Source: Thermoplasmata archaeon (lineage in GTDB: Archaea; Thermoplasmatota; B47-G6). Taken from it: a stretch of DNA of 7,135 bases. This document shows, piece after piece, positions 1 through 5,221 of this stretch. Under the pieces are notes generated by a model that searched no databases, was not told the origin of the DNA, and saw only the letters and a list, made by a program, of their open reading frames with translations. The DNA lies in the NCBI GenBank assembly GCA_003663585.1, contig QMTU01000031.1, positions 1 to 7,135 of the forward strand, given 5' to 3'. A program made the position numbers and the translations under genes. How positions within the stretch are numbered: position 1 is the first letter of the stretch; each line of letters starts with the position of its first letter.

Positions 1-984
1 GTAAAGGAACAGATCTTTATATGGCTCTGCAAGAAACTGGGCAAGAGCTTTTCCGTCTATGGGCACTAGGAAGATTCCTATGAATGGCTTTCCCATGTCA
101 GATTTATTGCCTGTGAAGTTATATCTATCAGAAAGAATCACGCTGATAGTTCTTCTATCATTCTCTCTAATTATGGTAAGATTTACAATATCTCCTGGCC
201 TTTTACCAAGGCTTTCTAAAATAGTTCCTATATCGCCAGGATGAACTACTGAATGATTCTCTATCGCTACAAGAACATCTCCCTCAAGGACTTTTCCATA
301 GGCATCTGTGCCCTCTATTCCTCCAAGGAGGAGCACTCCCTCTCTAGCATCTATAAGGTGTCCCATGCTAGAGAGTCCTGCCAAAAGGACAAGAGCAAGT
401 ATTACATTTATTGCTGGGCCAGAAGAAAACACTTTTATCCTTTTATTTGGAGGAGCTTCTTTAAGCTGCTCCTCCTTCACATTCACATAAGCTCCTAGTG
501 GAATTACGAAGAAGAGCACTCCTGTGTCCTCTATGTCAAGCTCCTCAGATCTAGCCACCATCCCGTGGGATACTTCGTGTACTACAACAGCCACTATGAG
601 AGCCACAATTCCGTATGATATAGGTATTATAGGGTTCAAACCCGGTAATGCAATGGCTAGCCTTGGAGAGAGAGCAGGAGGTTTCCTTCCACTTATAAGT
701 AAGTTTTTCAAGTAAATAAAAGAGCTTTCACCAAGCACATAAACTATTAAAAACATCGTGATGAGAGCTACAATCACGAGAAATATCTTAATCCTACGCG
801 TCATGAGCTTAGAGAGTTTGTCTATGAACCTACTAATCCTAGTGCTCCCAATGAGTATAAATGGTACATAGAAGTGGAGCCTAAGAGAATTTGCCTTGTA
901 CTCTCCCTGATACCTTGCAGATAGAAATATCGTAAGAAATATCCAGGCAGATATTAGGAAGAGCACTATGACGAAAGCGCTCAT
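1..984 (-). CDS. Site-2-type intramembrane zinc metalloprotease (M50) with PDZ domain, C-terminus off the window
   Basis: The reading frame is open from the start at 984 to the left edge (328 residues, no stop), so the C-terminus is missing. Seen: hydrophobic segments at about residues 3-22, 66-84, 122-140 and 187-210. The zinc-protease motif HEVSH is at 136-140 inside the third segment, and the M50-type stretch SSGPAINVILAL is at 187-198. A PDZ-like domain follows at about 212-285 (LEGDVLVAIENHSV, then KRPGDIVNLTIIREN). Known of the family: S2P proteases cut transmembrane segments, often of anti-sigma factors or membrane-bound regulators, and use a third zinc ligand in a C-terminal (N/L)DG motif; that part would lie beyond position 1. 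The ATG at 984 is preceded by GGAGGG at 991-996, 6 bases upstream. The substrate is unknown. It is transcribed away from the tRNA gene. Confidence 0.9.
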   Translation of the reverse strand, partial: MSAFVIVLFLISAWIFLTIFLSARYQGEYKANSLRLHFYVPFILIGSTRISRFIDKLSKLMTRRIKIFLVIVALITMFLIVYVLGESSFIYLKNLLISGRKPPALSPRLAIALPGLNPIIPISYGIVALIVAVVVHEVSHGMVARSEELDIEDTGVLFFVIPLGAYVNVKEEQLKEAPPNKRIKVFSSGPAINVILALVLLAGLSSMGHLIDAREGVLLLGGIEGTDAYGKVLEGDVLVAIENHSVVHPGDIGTILESLGKRPGDIVNLTIIRENDRRTISVILSDRYNFTGNKSDMGKPFIGIFLVPIDGKALAQFLAEPYKDLFLY

Positions 985-990
985 CTATGA

Positions 991-996
991 CCCTCC
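991..996 (-). promoter_or_regulatory. Ribosome binding site of the M50 protease gene
   Basis: The minus strand reads GGAGGG six bases before the ATG at 984. This fixes the start and argues that the mRNA has a leader. Confidence 0.6.
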
Positions 997-1083
997 AAGC
1001 TGTAATAAATGTCAGTAGATCTCTAAGAGGGACACTTCTAAACTGATGTATCTCACTGCCGTCTAGAAATATGCACGAGAATA

Positions 1084-1091
1084 CTTAAAAA
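1084..1091 (-). promoter_or_regulatory. Possible TATA box for the M50 protease gene
   Basis: The minus strand reads TTTTTAAG here, an A/T-only run with a box A-like core, next to the palindrome TTTTCGAAAA (1092-1101). Transcription would start near 1060 and leave a leader of about 75 nt. A weaker alternative, ATTTATTA near 1006-1013, would give an almost leaderless mRNA, which fits poorly with the strong ribosome binding site. The rest of 985-1210 shows no gene. Confidence 0.25.
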
Positions 1092-1167
1092 TTTTCGAAA
1101 AAATTCCCTAAGCTCTCATATTAAATAGCTCTATGAAACAGTAAAGGATAGGCTTACTAAGAAAAAT

Positions 1168-1173
1168 CTTAAA
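1168..1173 (+). promoter_or_regulatory. Probable TATA box of the tRNA-Leu gene
   Basis: CTTAAA matches the archaeal box A pattern and is preceded by the A-rich GAAAAAT, which resembles a BRE. Transcription about 26 bases downstream would start near 1197 and give a 5' leader of about 13 nt for RNase P to remove. The TATTTATA at 1190-1197 is too close to the tRNA to serve. Confidence 0.45.
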
Positions 1174-1210
1174 TCATGTAGCTATTAACTATTTATAGTA
1201 ATCCCCCGGT

Positions 1211-1298
1211 GCGGGGGTAGCCAAGCCTGGTCAACGGCGCGGGGCTTAGGACCCCGTCCCGTAGGGGTGCCTGGGTTCAAATCCCAGCCCCCGCACCA
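1211..1298 (+). tRNA. tRNA-Leu: tRNA-Leu, anticodon UAG, class II, CCA encoded
   Basis: Every arm can be drawn. The acceptor stem is GCGGGGG (1211-1217) with CCCCCGC (1288-1294), discriminator A1295 and encoded CCA 1296-1298. The D arm is GCC...GGC (1220-1222 with 1236-1238). The anticodon stem is CGGGG/CCCCG (1240-1244, 1252-1256) around the loop CTTAGGA, giving anticodon TAG at 1247-1249. A long variable arm has a CCC/GGG stem (1257-1270). The T arm is CTGGG-TTCAAAT-CCCAG (1271-1287). The long variable arm with this anticodon identifies a leucine tRNA reading CUA and related CUN codons. There is no intron: the anticodon loop has exactly seven bases. Its GC-rich stems in an AT-rich setting fit a thermophile. 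Confidence 0.98.
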
Positions 1299-1404
1299 CA
1301 AATACTTGTTCTCCTCTTGAGATAGAAAAAAGGACGAGATATTAGAGATATTTTGGACAGGAGTTATCTCATTAGTCTTTAGACCCCTGTACACAGTAGC
1401 ACGG

Positions 1405-1424
1405 TTGGACAACACATTGTTCAA
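1405..1424 (+). repeat. Inverted repeat / hairpin
   Basis: TTGGACAA (1405-1412) and TTGTTCAA (1417-1424) form an 8-bp stem with one G-U pair and a CACA loop. An AGGAG follows directly at 1425-1429. It is not followed by a T run, so it is not an obvious terminator. Function unknown. Confidence 0.45.
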
Positions 1425-1491
1425 AGGAGTTAACTAATGAAGTACTCAAATTGCTAGACAGTATAGAAAGAACAAAAGAGTAATTAACTTG

Positions 1492-1511
1492 GTCTAACAA
1501 ATAAGTCTAAC
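1492..1511 (+). repeat. Direct repeat GTCTAAC, two copies 13 bases apart
   Basis: GTCTAAC occurs at 1492-1498 and 1505-1511, about 35-50 bases upstream of the EVE start. The position would suit an operator at a promoter, but a 7-base repeat in AT-rich DNA can occur by chance. Confidence 0.3.
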
Positions 1512-1530
1512 TTGAAAGGTAAACTATGTT

Positions 1531-1537
1531 AGAGGTG
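1531..1537 (+). promoter_or_regulatory. Ribosome binding site that sets the EVE start
   Basis: AGAGGTG lies six bases before the ATG at 1544, the normal archaeal spacing. An earlier in-frame ATG at 1526 has no such site. The same AGGGTG/GAGGTG type with six-base spacing is seen before the ATPase at 4202. Confidence 0.65.
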
Positions 1538-1543
1538 TTTTTT

Positions 1544-1975
1544 ATGAGGTATTGGCTCTGTATAACCACAAGGGAGAATTGGAAAGTTATAATTGAGAAG
1601 AATATCTGGGGAGTTCCTAAGAGACATGAAAACACTATAAGGAAGGTTAATCTTGGAGATAGGCTTGTATTTTATGTAAAGCAGGAGATAACTAGAGGAA
1701 AAACCTTTGAGCCTACAATAGTTGGTATATATGAAGTTATTAGTGAGCCTTATATGGATTCAACAAGAATATTTAAATCTCCTAAAGGAAAAAATGAAAC
1801 ATATCCACTAAGAGTGAGGATTAGGCGTCTAAAGACTGGGGAGATACCATTTAAACAGTTAATTCCAAAACTTAAGTTCATAAAAAATAAAAGGAAATGG
1901 TCTGGTCATCTTATGGGAAAGGCAATGAGAGAAATTCCTGAAGAAGACTACAGGTTAATAGAAAGCTTATTGTGA
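1544..1975 (+). CDS. EVE-domain protein (UPF0310 / PUA-like fold)
   Basis: A 143-residue single-domain protein. Recognised by its N-terminal strand YWLCITTRENW (3-13), WGVPKRH (22-28), GDRLVFYVKQE (38-48), IVGIYEVISEPY (59-70), the STRIFKSP stretch (73-80), LIPKLKFIKN (106-115) and a C-terminal block with HLMGKAMREIPEEDY (122-136). This closely matches archaeal UPF0310 proteins such as Pyrococcus PH1033. EVE domains belong to the PUA-like superfamily and are thought to bind modified nucleic acids (methylated DNA or modified RNA); in bacteria some are fused to or sit beside restriction and other defence genes. The ligand of this stand-alone form is not known. Start chosen at 1544, not 1526, because of the site at 1531-1537 and because the family begins near MxYWLC. 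In the counted stretch 1561-1920 the G+C is 119/360 (33%), lower than neighbouring genes. It is the only plus-strand protein gene and stands alone. Confidence 0.9.
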   Translation: MRYWLCITTRENWKVIIEKNIWGVPKRHENTIRKVNLGDRLVFYVKQEITRGKTFEPTIVGIYEVISEPYMDSTRIFKSPKGKNETYPLRVRIRRLKTGEIPFKQLIPKLKFIKNKRKWSGHLMGKAMREIPEEDYRLIESLL

Positions 1976-1995
1976 ATACTCAAAAGTTGGAGTAT
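1976..1995 (+). terminator. Hairpin directly after the EVE stop, possible terminator
   Basis: ATACTC (1976-1981) pairs perfectly with GAGTAT (1990-1995). Two further A-T pairs form if one base is bulged. It begins right after the TGA at 1973-1975. A T-rich stretch at 2040-2050 (GTTCTTTTCTT) could be the actual release signal, since archaeal termination depends mainly on T runs. Confidence 0.35.
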
Positions 1996-2058
1996 CTAAG
2001 GTTATTCTCTTGACCTAAGGGAAAGAGCCGTATGAAACTGTTCTTTTCTTCGTGAGTA

Positions 2059-2064
2059 TTTATA
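2059..2064 (+). promoter_or_regulatory. Consensus TATA box with no gene downstream
   Basis: TTTATA is a perfect archaeal box A. Transcription would start near 2087, at the edge of a GC-rich islet, and run towards the 3' end of the ATPase gene on the opposite strand. No open frame begins there, so if it is active it makes a small non-coding or antisense RNA. Confidence 0.35.
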
Positions 2065-2080
2065 AGCATTTGTGAACGAA

Positions 2081-2121
2081 AACCTTCCGCTTAGGCTCAC
2101 GCTCACGACGGACGGACCCCA
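2081..2121 (+). ncRNA. GC-rich islet, candidate small structured RNA
   Basis: In a convergent spacer that is otherwise AT-rich, this stretch is markedly GC-rich. It holds CCTTCCG (2083-2089), which can pair with CGGACGG (2109-2115) with one mismatch. It also holds two short tandem repeats: GCTCAC twice (2095-2106) and GACG twice plus GAC (2107-2117). GC-rich islets in AT-rich thermophile genomes often mark structured RNAs. No box C/D motifs were found, and it is shorter than a usual H/ACA RNA, although ACA follows at 2122-2124. The strand is inferred from the TATA box at 2059-2064. It could also be a decayed remnant or part of the ATPase mRNA 3' end. Confidence 0.3.
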
Positions 2122-2159
2122 ACACTTTATTAGTAGATATCTTATCTTCGCTAAAAGAT

Positions 2160-4202
2160 TCATTTAAGCATACTCGCGTTTATTGCCACAATTATTGTGC
2201 TGATTGTCATAAGAAGCGCTCCTATTGTTGGTGGGAGCATTACTCCCTTACTATAAAGGACCCCCGCAGCCAGAGGAATTGCAACAGCGTTATATCCCGT
2301 GGCCCATGCTAAATTCTGCACAATCTTCCTGTGAGTTCTCCTTGCGAGATCTATTATCGCTAGGACATCCCTTGGATCATTTCTCACAAGCACTATATCT
2401 GCAGATTCTATTGCTATATCTGTTCCTGCGCCTATAGCTATACCTACATCTGCCTCCACTAATGCTGGTGCGTCGTTTATTCCGTCACCTACCATAGCCA
2501 TTACATGCCCTTTTTCCCTTACTTTCCTTATCACTTCAACCTTCTCGTGAGGCAATACCTCTGCATAGTACTCCTCTATGCTGAGCTCTTTTGCTACCCA
2601 GGCTGCCACTTTCCTGTTATCTCCCGTAAGCATTACTGTTCTTATTCCCATTCTCTTAAGATTCTTTATAGCATCTCTTGACTCCTCTCTTATAACATCT
2701 GCCAGAGCAATTACTCCCACAACCCTCCCATCTAAAAGGACATAAACTAAAGTCTTTCCTTGTTCCATAAGCATTAATACTCTCTTATCATCCATATACA
2801 AGTTGTTCTCCTTAAGATATCCCGAGCTTACTACCATAACTTCTCTTTCATCAATCTTCCCTATGACACCTCTTCCTGGAAGTGTCCTAAACTCCTCTAC
2901 GTCTCTGAGCTTTAATCCTTTCTCAAGTGCAAAACTCACTATACTCTTCGCAATAGGATGCTCACTACGCTGTTCGAGACTTGCAGCAAGTATCAACAGC
3001 TCCTCTTCACTCATCATTTCGTCAAGGATTAAGATATCTGAAACTCCAAACTCTCCTTTTGTAAGAGTTCCTGTCTTGTCGAATACTACTGCACTTATAT
3101 CCTTAGCTCTCTCAAAGCTCACTCTGTTTCTTATAAGGAATCCACTCATTGCAGCTATTGCAGTGGATCTCGCTATGACTAAGGGTACTGCAAGTCCTAG
3201 AGCATGTGGACACGTTATGACCATTACAGTTACTGCTCTCTCTAACGCAAAAGAAACTCCCATTCCGAGGAATACCCATGCCATCAATGTTATAATTCCT
3301 CCTCCAAGAGCTATCACCGTGAGCCATTTCGCTGCCTTGTTAGCGAGGTCTTGCGCTCTTGATTTACTTTCCTGTATTTTCTTTATAAGATCTATCACTT
3401 GCGCTATGTATGTGCCCTTTCCTGTCTTCTCAGCCTTTATTGTGAGGGATCCCTCCAGGTTTATAGTCGCAGCTATTACTCTATCCCCTGGCTTCTTGCT
3501 CACAGGTTTTGACTCTCCTGTTACTAAAGACTCATCTACGTTGCTTGAGCCTTCAATGACTATGCCATCAACAGGTATCTTCTCTCCTGGCTTCACTAGT
3601 ACTATGTCTCCAGGATTCACCTCAGAAACTGATACTTCTATTATCTTACTATCTTTTACAAGGTGCGCCGTATTAGGCATGGATTTTGCCAATAGCTCTA
3701 AGGCTTTTGAGGCTCCAGCTACGGCCTTCATCTCTATCCAGTGACCCAAAAGCATGACGTCAATAAGAGTTGCAAGCTCCCAGAAGAATGTCTGTCCTTT
3801 TATGAAGAAGACTACAGTAGTACTATATAGGTAGGCAACGCTAATTGCAACCCCTATAAGAGTCATCATCCCAGGGATTCTTTTCCTCAGCTCGTCAACA
3901 AGTCCCCTTAGAAAGGGATAACCCCCATATATGTATACTACGGATGAGAGCACCCAAAGAACATATATGTATCCAAAAAACCTAAATCTATATCCAAGAA
4001 AACTCTGAATAGATGGTGATAAAATGACTATTGGGACTGTAAGAAGCGCTGAAATTAAAAACCTTCTTTTGAAATCTGAAATCATTGCTTCATGATCGTG
4101 ATGAATATGAATACTTTCATGCCCCTCTTCCTTGTGTATATGATTCACGTGTTTGTGCTCATGCTCGTGATGCTTGTGATCTCTCATGCCGTTAACGCTC
4201 AT
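2160..4202 (-). CDS. copB: P1B-3 type heavy-metal ATPase (CopB-like copper/silver exporter)
   Basis: A 680-residue membrane pump that uses ATP to move a soft metal ion across the cytoplasmic membrane. Seen, numbered from the ATG at 4202: a His-rich N-terminal tail with 13 histidines between residues 9 and 37; about eight membrane segments (four at about 48-155, two at about 290-345, two at about 633-677); actuator motif TGES at 228-231; the ion-site motif CPH at 331-333; phosphorylation motif DKTGT with D375; the HP pair of heavy-metal ATPases at 415-416; TGD at 526-528 and GDGINDAP at 572-579. CPH with a His-rich tail, in place of CPC with CxxC domains, is typical of P1B-3 pumps such as Archaeoglobus CopB. 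All catalytic residues are present. TM8 reads MTxST where the family usually has MSxST. A GTG at 4211 is in frame but forms part of the ribosome binding site. It has its own promoter. Confidence 0.93.
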   Translation of the reverse strand: MSVNGMRDHKHHEHEHKHVNHIHKEEGHESIHIHHDHEAMISDFKRRFLISALLTVPIVILSPSIQSFLGYRFRFFGYIYVLWVLSSVVYIYGGYPFLRGLVDELRKRIPGMMTLIGVAISVAYLYSTTVVFFIKGQTFFWELATLIDVMLLGHWIEMKAVAGASKALELLAKSMPNTAHLVKDSKIIEVSVSEVNPGDIVLVKPGEKIPVDGIVIEGSSNVDESLVTGESKPVSKKPGDRVIAATINLEGSLTIKAEKTGKGTYIAQVIDLIKKIQESKSRAQDLANKAAKWLTVIALGGGIITLMAWVFLGMGVSFALERAVTVMVITCPHALGLAVPLVIARSTAIAAMSGFLIRNRVSFERAKDISAVVFDKTGTLTKGEFGVSDILILDEMMSEEELLILAASLEQRSEHPIAKSIVSFALEKGLKLRDVEEFRTLPGRGVIGKIDEREVMVVSSGYLKENNLYMDDKRVLMLMEQGKTLVYVLLDGRVVGVIALADVIREESRDAIKNLKRMGIRTVMLTGDNRKVAAWVAKELSIEEYYAEVLPHEKVEVIRKVREKGHVMAMVGDGINDAPALVEADVGIAIGAGTDIAIESADIVLVRNDPRDVLAIIDLARRTHRKIVQNLAWATGYNAVAIPLAAGVLYSKGVMLPPTIGALLMTISTIIVAINASMLK

Positions 4203-4208
4203 AACCAA

Positions 4209-4214
4209 CACCCT
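4209..4214 (-). promoter_or_regulatory. Ribosome binding site that sets the copB start
   Basis: The minus strand reads AGGGTG six bases before the ATG at 4202. The longer start, GTG at 4211-4209, overlaps this site and is therefore unlikely. The ATG at 4187 has no comparable site. Confidence 0.6.
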
Positions 4215-4247
4215 TACAATAAATATTCTGGGAAATGACTTAACTGT

Positions 4248-4255
4248 TTTTTATA
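4248..4255 (-). promoter_or_regulatory. TATA box of the copB gene
   Basis: The minus strand reads TATAAAAA. A start about 26 bases downstream, near 4225, leaves a leader of roughly 23 nt that contains the ribosome binding site, a consistent arrangement. A second AT-rich element (ATATTTATT, near 4218-4226) would start transcription inside the coding region and is less likely. Confidence 0.55.
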
Positions 4256-4264
4256 CAAATTGTA
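4254..4264. promoter_or_regulatory. Inverted repeat at the copB promoter, candidate operator
   Basis: TACAA-A-TTGTA is a perfect 5-1-5 inverted repeat that touches the upstream end of the TATA box, where the BRE/TFB contact would be. A metal-responsive repressor bound here would block promoter recognition. No regulator gene is in the window, and the motif is short and AT-rich, so this is a proposal only. Confidence 0.35.
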
Positions 4265-4467
4265 AAACTGGTATCAAAGTCCTTTTTCCAAATAGACAAA
4301 TTTCTAAGTTCGTTCCTCAAGGTGTGCTATTTCAAAAAGTCAGTCTCACCACTATAGGTTTCGAAGATGTTGTTTCCAAAAGCCGGTCAATAAAAGAGGC
4401 TAGAAGATTAAGCTATTACAAATAACTAGAATAGAAAAGATTAGAGTAATACAAAAAGATCCTAGCC
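4265..4467. other. Spacer between the importer operon and copB, no gene recognised
   Basis: About 200 bases between the operator candidate and the stop of the ABC ATPase gene. An open frame on the plus strand (ending at 4425) starts inside the antisense of copB and has no ribosome binding site or recognised family. Nothing else coding is seen. Confidence 0.4.
4448..4462 (-). terminator. T-run after the ABC importer operon, possible terminator
   Basis: On the minus strand the ATPase stop (4470-4468) is followed within about ten bases by TCTTTTTG (TTTTT at 4457-4453), and a further CTTTTC lies slightly downstream near 4434-4440. Archaeal RNA polymerase terminates at such T runs. Evidence is composition and position only. 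Confidence 0.35.
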
Positions 4468-5221
4468 CTAATCTACTGAAATTAACATCTTGTTATCAAT
4501 GTAGTGTGTTTTCACTTTTATCTCATAAACATCGCTTATTACATCCTCTCTAAGAACCTCTTTTGGGCTTCCAAATAGGTGCACATGACCATCCTTTAGA
4601 AGCAGGATTCTGTCTGCATAGGAGGCTGCAAGGTTAACATCGTGTGTAGATATTACAGCTGCTGATACGATTCCTTTTCCAATAATTTCCTTAAGCTTTT
4701 TAAGAACTAGAGCCTGATTCTTTAAGTCTAGATTAGACGTTGGCTCATCAAGAAGCAACACCTTAGGTTCTTGAGCAAGAGCCCTAGCTATCATTGCAAG
4801 CTGTAGCTCTCCCCCACTTAGCTCATATAAGCCTCTAAAGGATAAGTGTCTAATACCTAAGGACTCCAGAACCCTCCATACTGCACTTATGTCCTTGCTG
4901 CTTGGCCTCCAACTAAAGTAAGGTTTTCTACCAGTTAGTACTGTCTCAAAAACTGTGATAGGAGCAGCTTTTACGCTCTGCGGAATGTACCCTATTATTT
5001 TAGAAATCTCCTCCTTTGAAATGTCTTTTAACTCTTTTCCCTGTATTCTAACACTTCCCTCGTACTTAAGAATCCCCGCCATGCACTTTAGGAGGGTTGA
5101 TTTTCCAGCCCCATTAGGGGCCTAAAACAAACACGAGCTCTCCACGTTTAACCTCAAAGTTAACGTCATTAAGGACGTAGTGATTGCCGTAAGAGAATCT
5201 AAGACCATGGACTTTGATCAA
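4468..5221 (-). pseudogene. ABC importer ATPase (FepC/BtuD type), frameshifted inside Walker A
   Basis: The motor subunit of the importer encoded upstream. It starts at TTG 5221, which overlaps the permease stop (TTGA) and has the strong site GGAGGGGTGA at 5237-5228. An in-frame TGA at 5230-5228 excludes an earlier start. The first 35 residues read normally (KVHGLRFSYG... FVLGP) and then meet UAA at 5116-5114. Deleting one base of the CCCCT at 5120-5116 restores GPNGAGKSTLLKCMAG and gives a full 250-residue protein, the usual family size. Further motifs in that protein: Q-loop Q81, signature LSGGE 134-138, Walker B LLLDEP 155-160 with E159, and H-loop H193. All else looks intact and under selection, so the break is recent, an error in the sequence, or recoded. 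The downstream piece alone (ATG 5082, 204 residues) lacks Walker A and could not bind ATP properly. Confidence 0.88.
5108..5121 (-). repeat. Perfect small palindrome at the frameshift
   Basis: The minus strand reads GCCCC-TAAT-GGGGC, a 5-bp G-C stem with a four-base loop that contains the premature UAA. A G-U pair can extend it by one. Without the extra base the left arm would be GCCC, an imperfect copy of the right arm. Confidence 0.7.

Larger units (their letters stand above)
1299..1543. other. AT-rich spacer between tRNA-Leu and the EVE gene
   Basis: No convincing gene on either strand. It holds a hairpin (1405-1424), a GTCTAAC direct repeat (1492-1511) and a pair of similar 17-base stretches beginning AGGAGTTA (1359-1375 and 1425-1441). 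The second of these acts as a ribosome-binding-like AGGAG before a six-codon frame (1437-1457, MKYSNC). There is no repeat of the tRNA 3' end that would mark an integrated element within the window. The promoter of the EVE gene must lie here, but no strong TATA box stands out. Confidence 0.5.

Noticed and set aside
632..643. T-arm-like GGGTTCAAACCC, a possible tRNA remnant
   Set aside because: It lies inside the protease gene and encodes Pro-Gly-Leu-Asn-Pro in frame. No other tRNA arms are nearby.
1190..1197. TATTTATA as promoter of the tRNA gene
   Set aside because: A start about 26 bases downstream would fall inside the mature tRNA. The element at 1168-1173 has the right spacing.
1185..1424. 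79-codon frame on the minus strand
   Set aside because: It runs straight through the tRNA-Leu gene; the middle of the protein is the tRNA read backwards.
2803..3744. Long open frame of 313 codons on the plus strand
   Set aside because: It is wholly antisense to the conserved central part of the metal ATPase, rich in Ser/Thr/Pro as antisense shadows are, has no recognised motif, and lacks a ribosome binding site.
4098..4104. Perfect box C sequence GTGATGA, possible C/D box guide RNA
   Set aside because: No matching box D at guide distance; it is the complement of the histidine-codon tract of copB.
4186..4425. 79-codon frame on the plus strand beginning inside the antisense of copB
   Set aside because: No ribosome binding site and no recognised family. 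It crosses the copB promoter and start region. A decayed gene fragment cannot be excluded but is not supported.
4468..5082. Stand-alone 204-residue ATPase starting at ATG 5082
   Set aside because: It would lack Walker A. The missing part is present just upstream in another frame, so this is the downstream piece of a broken gene.
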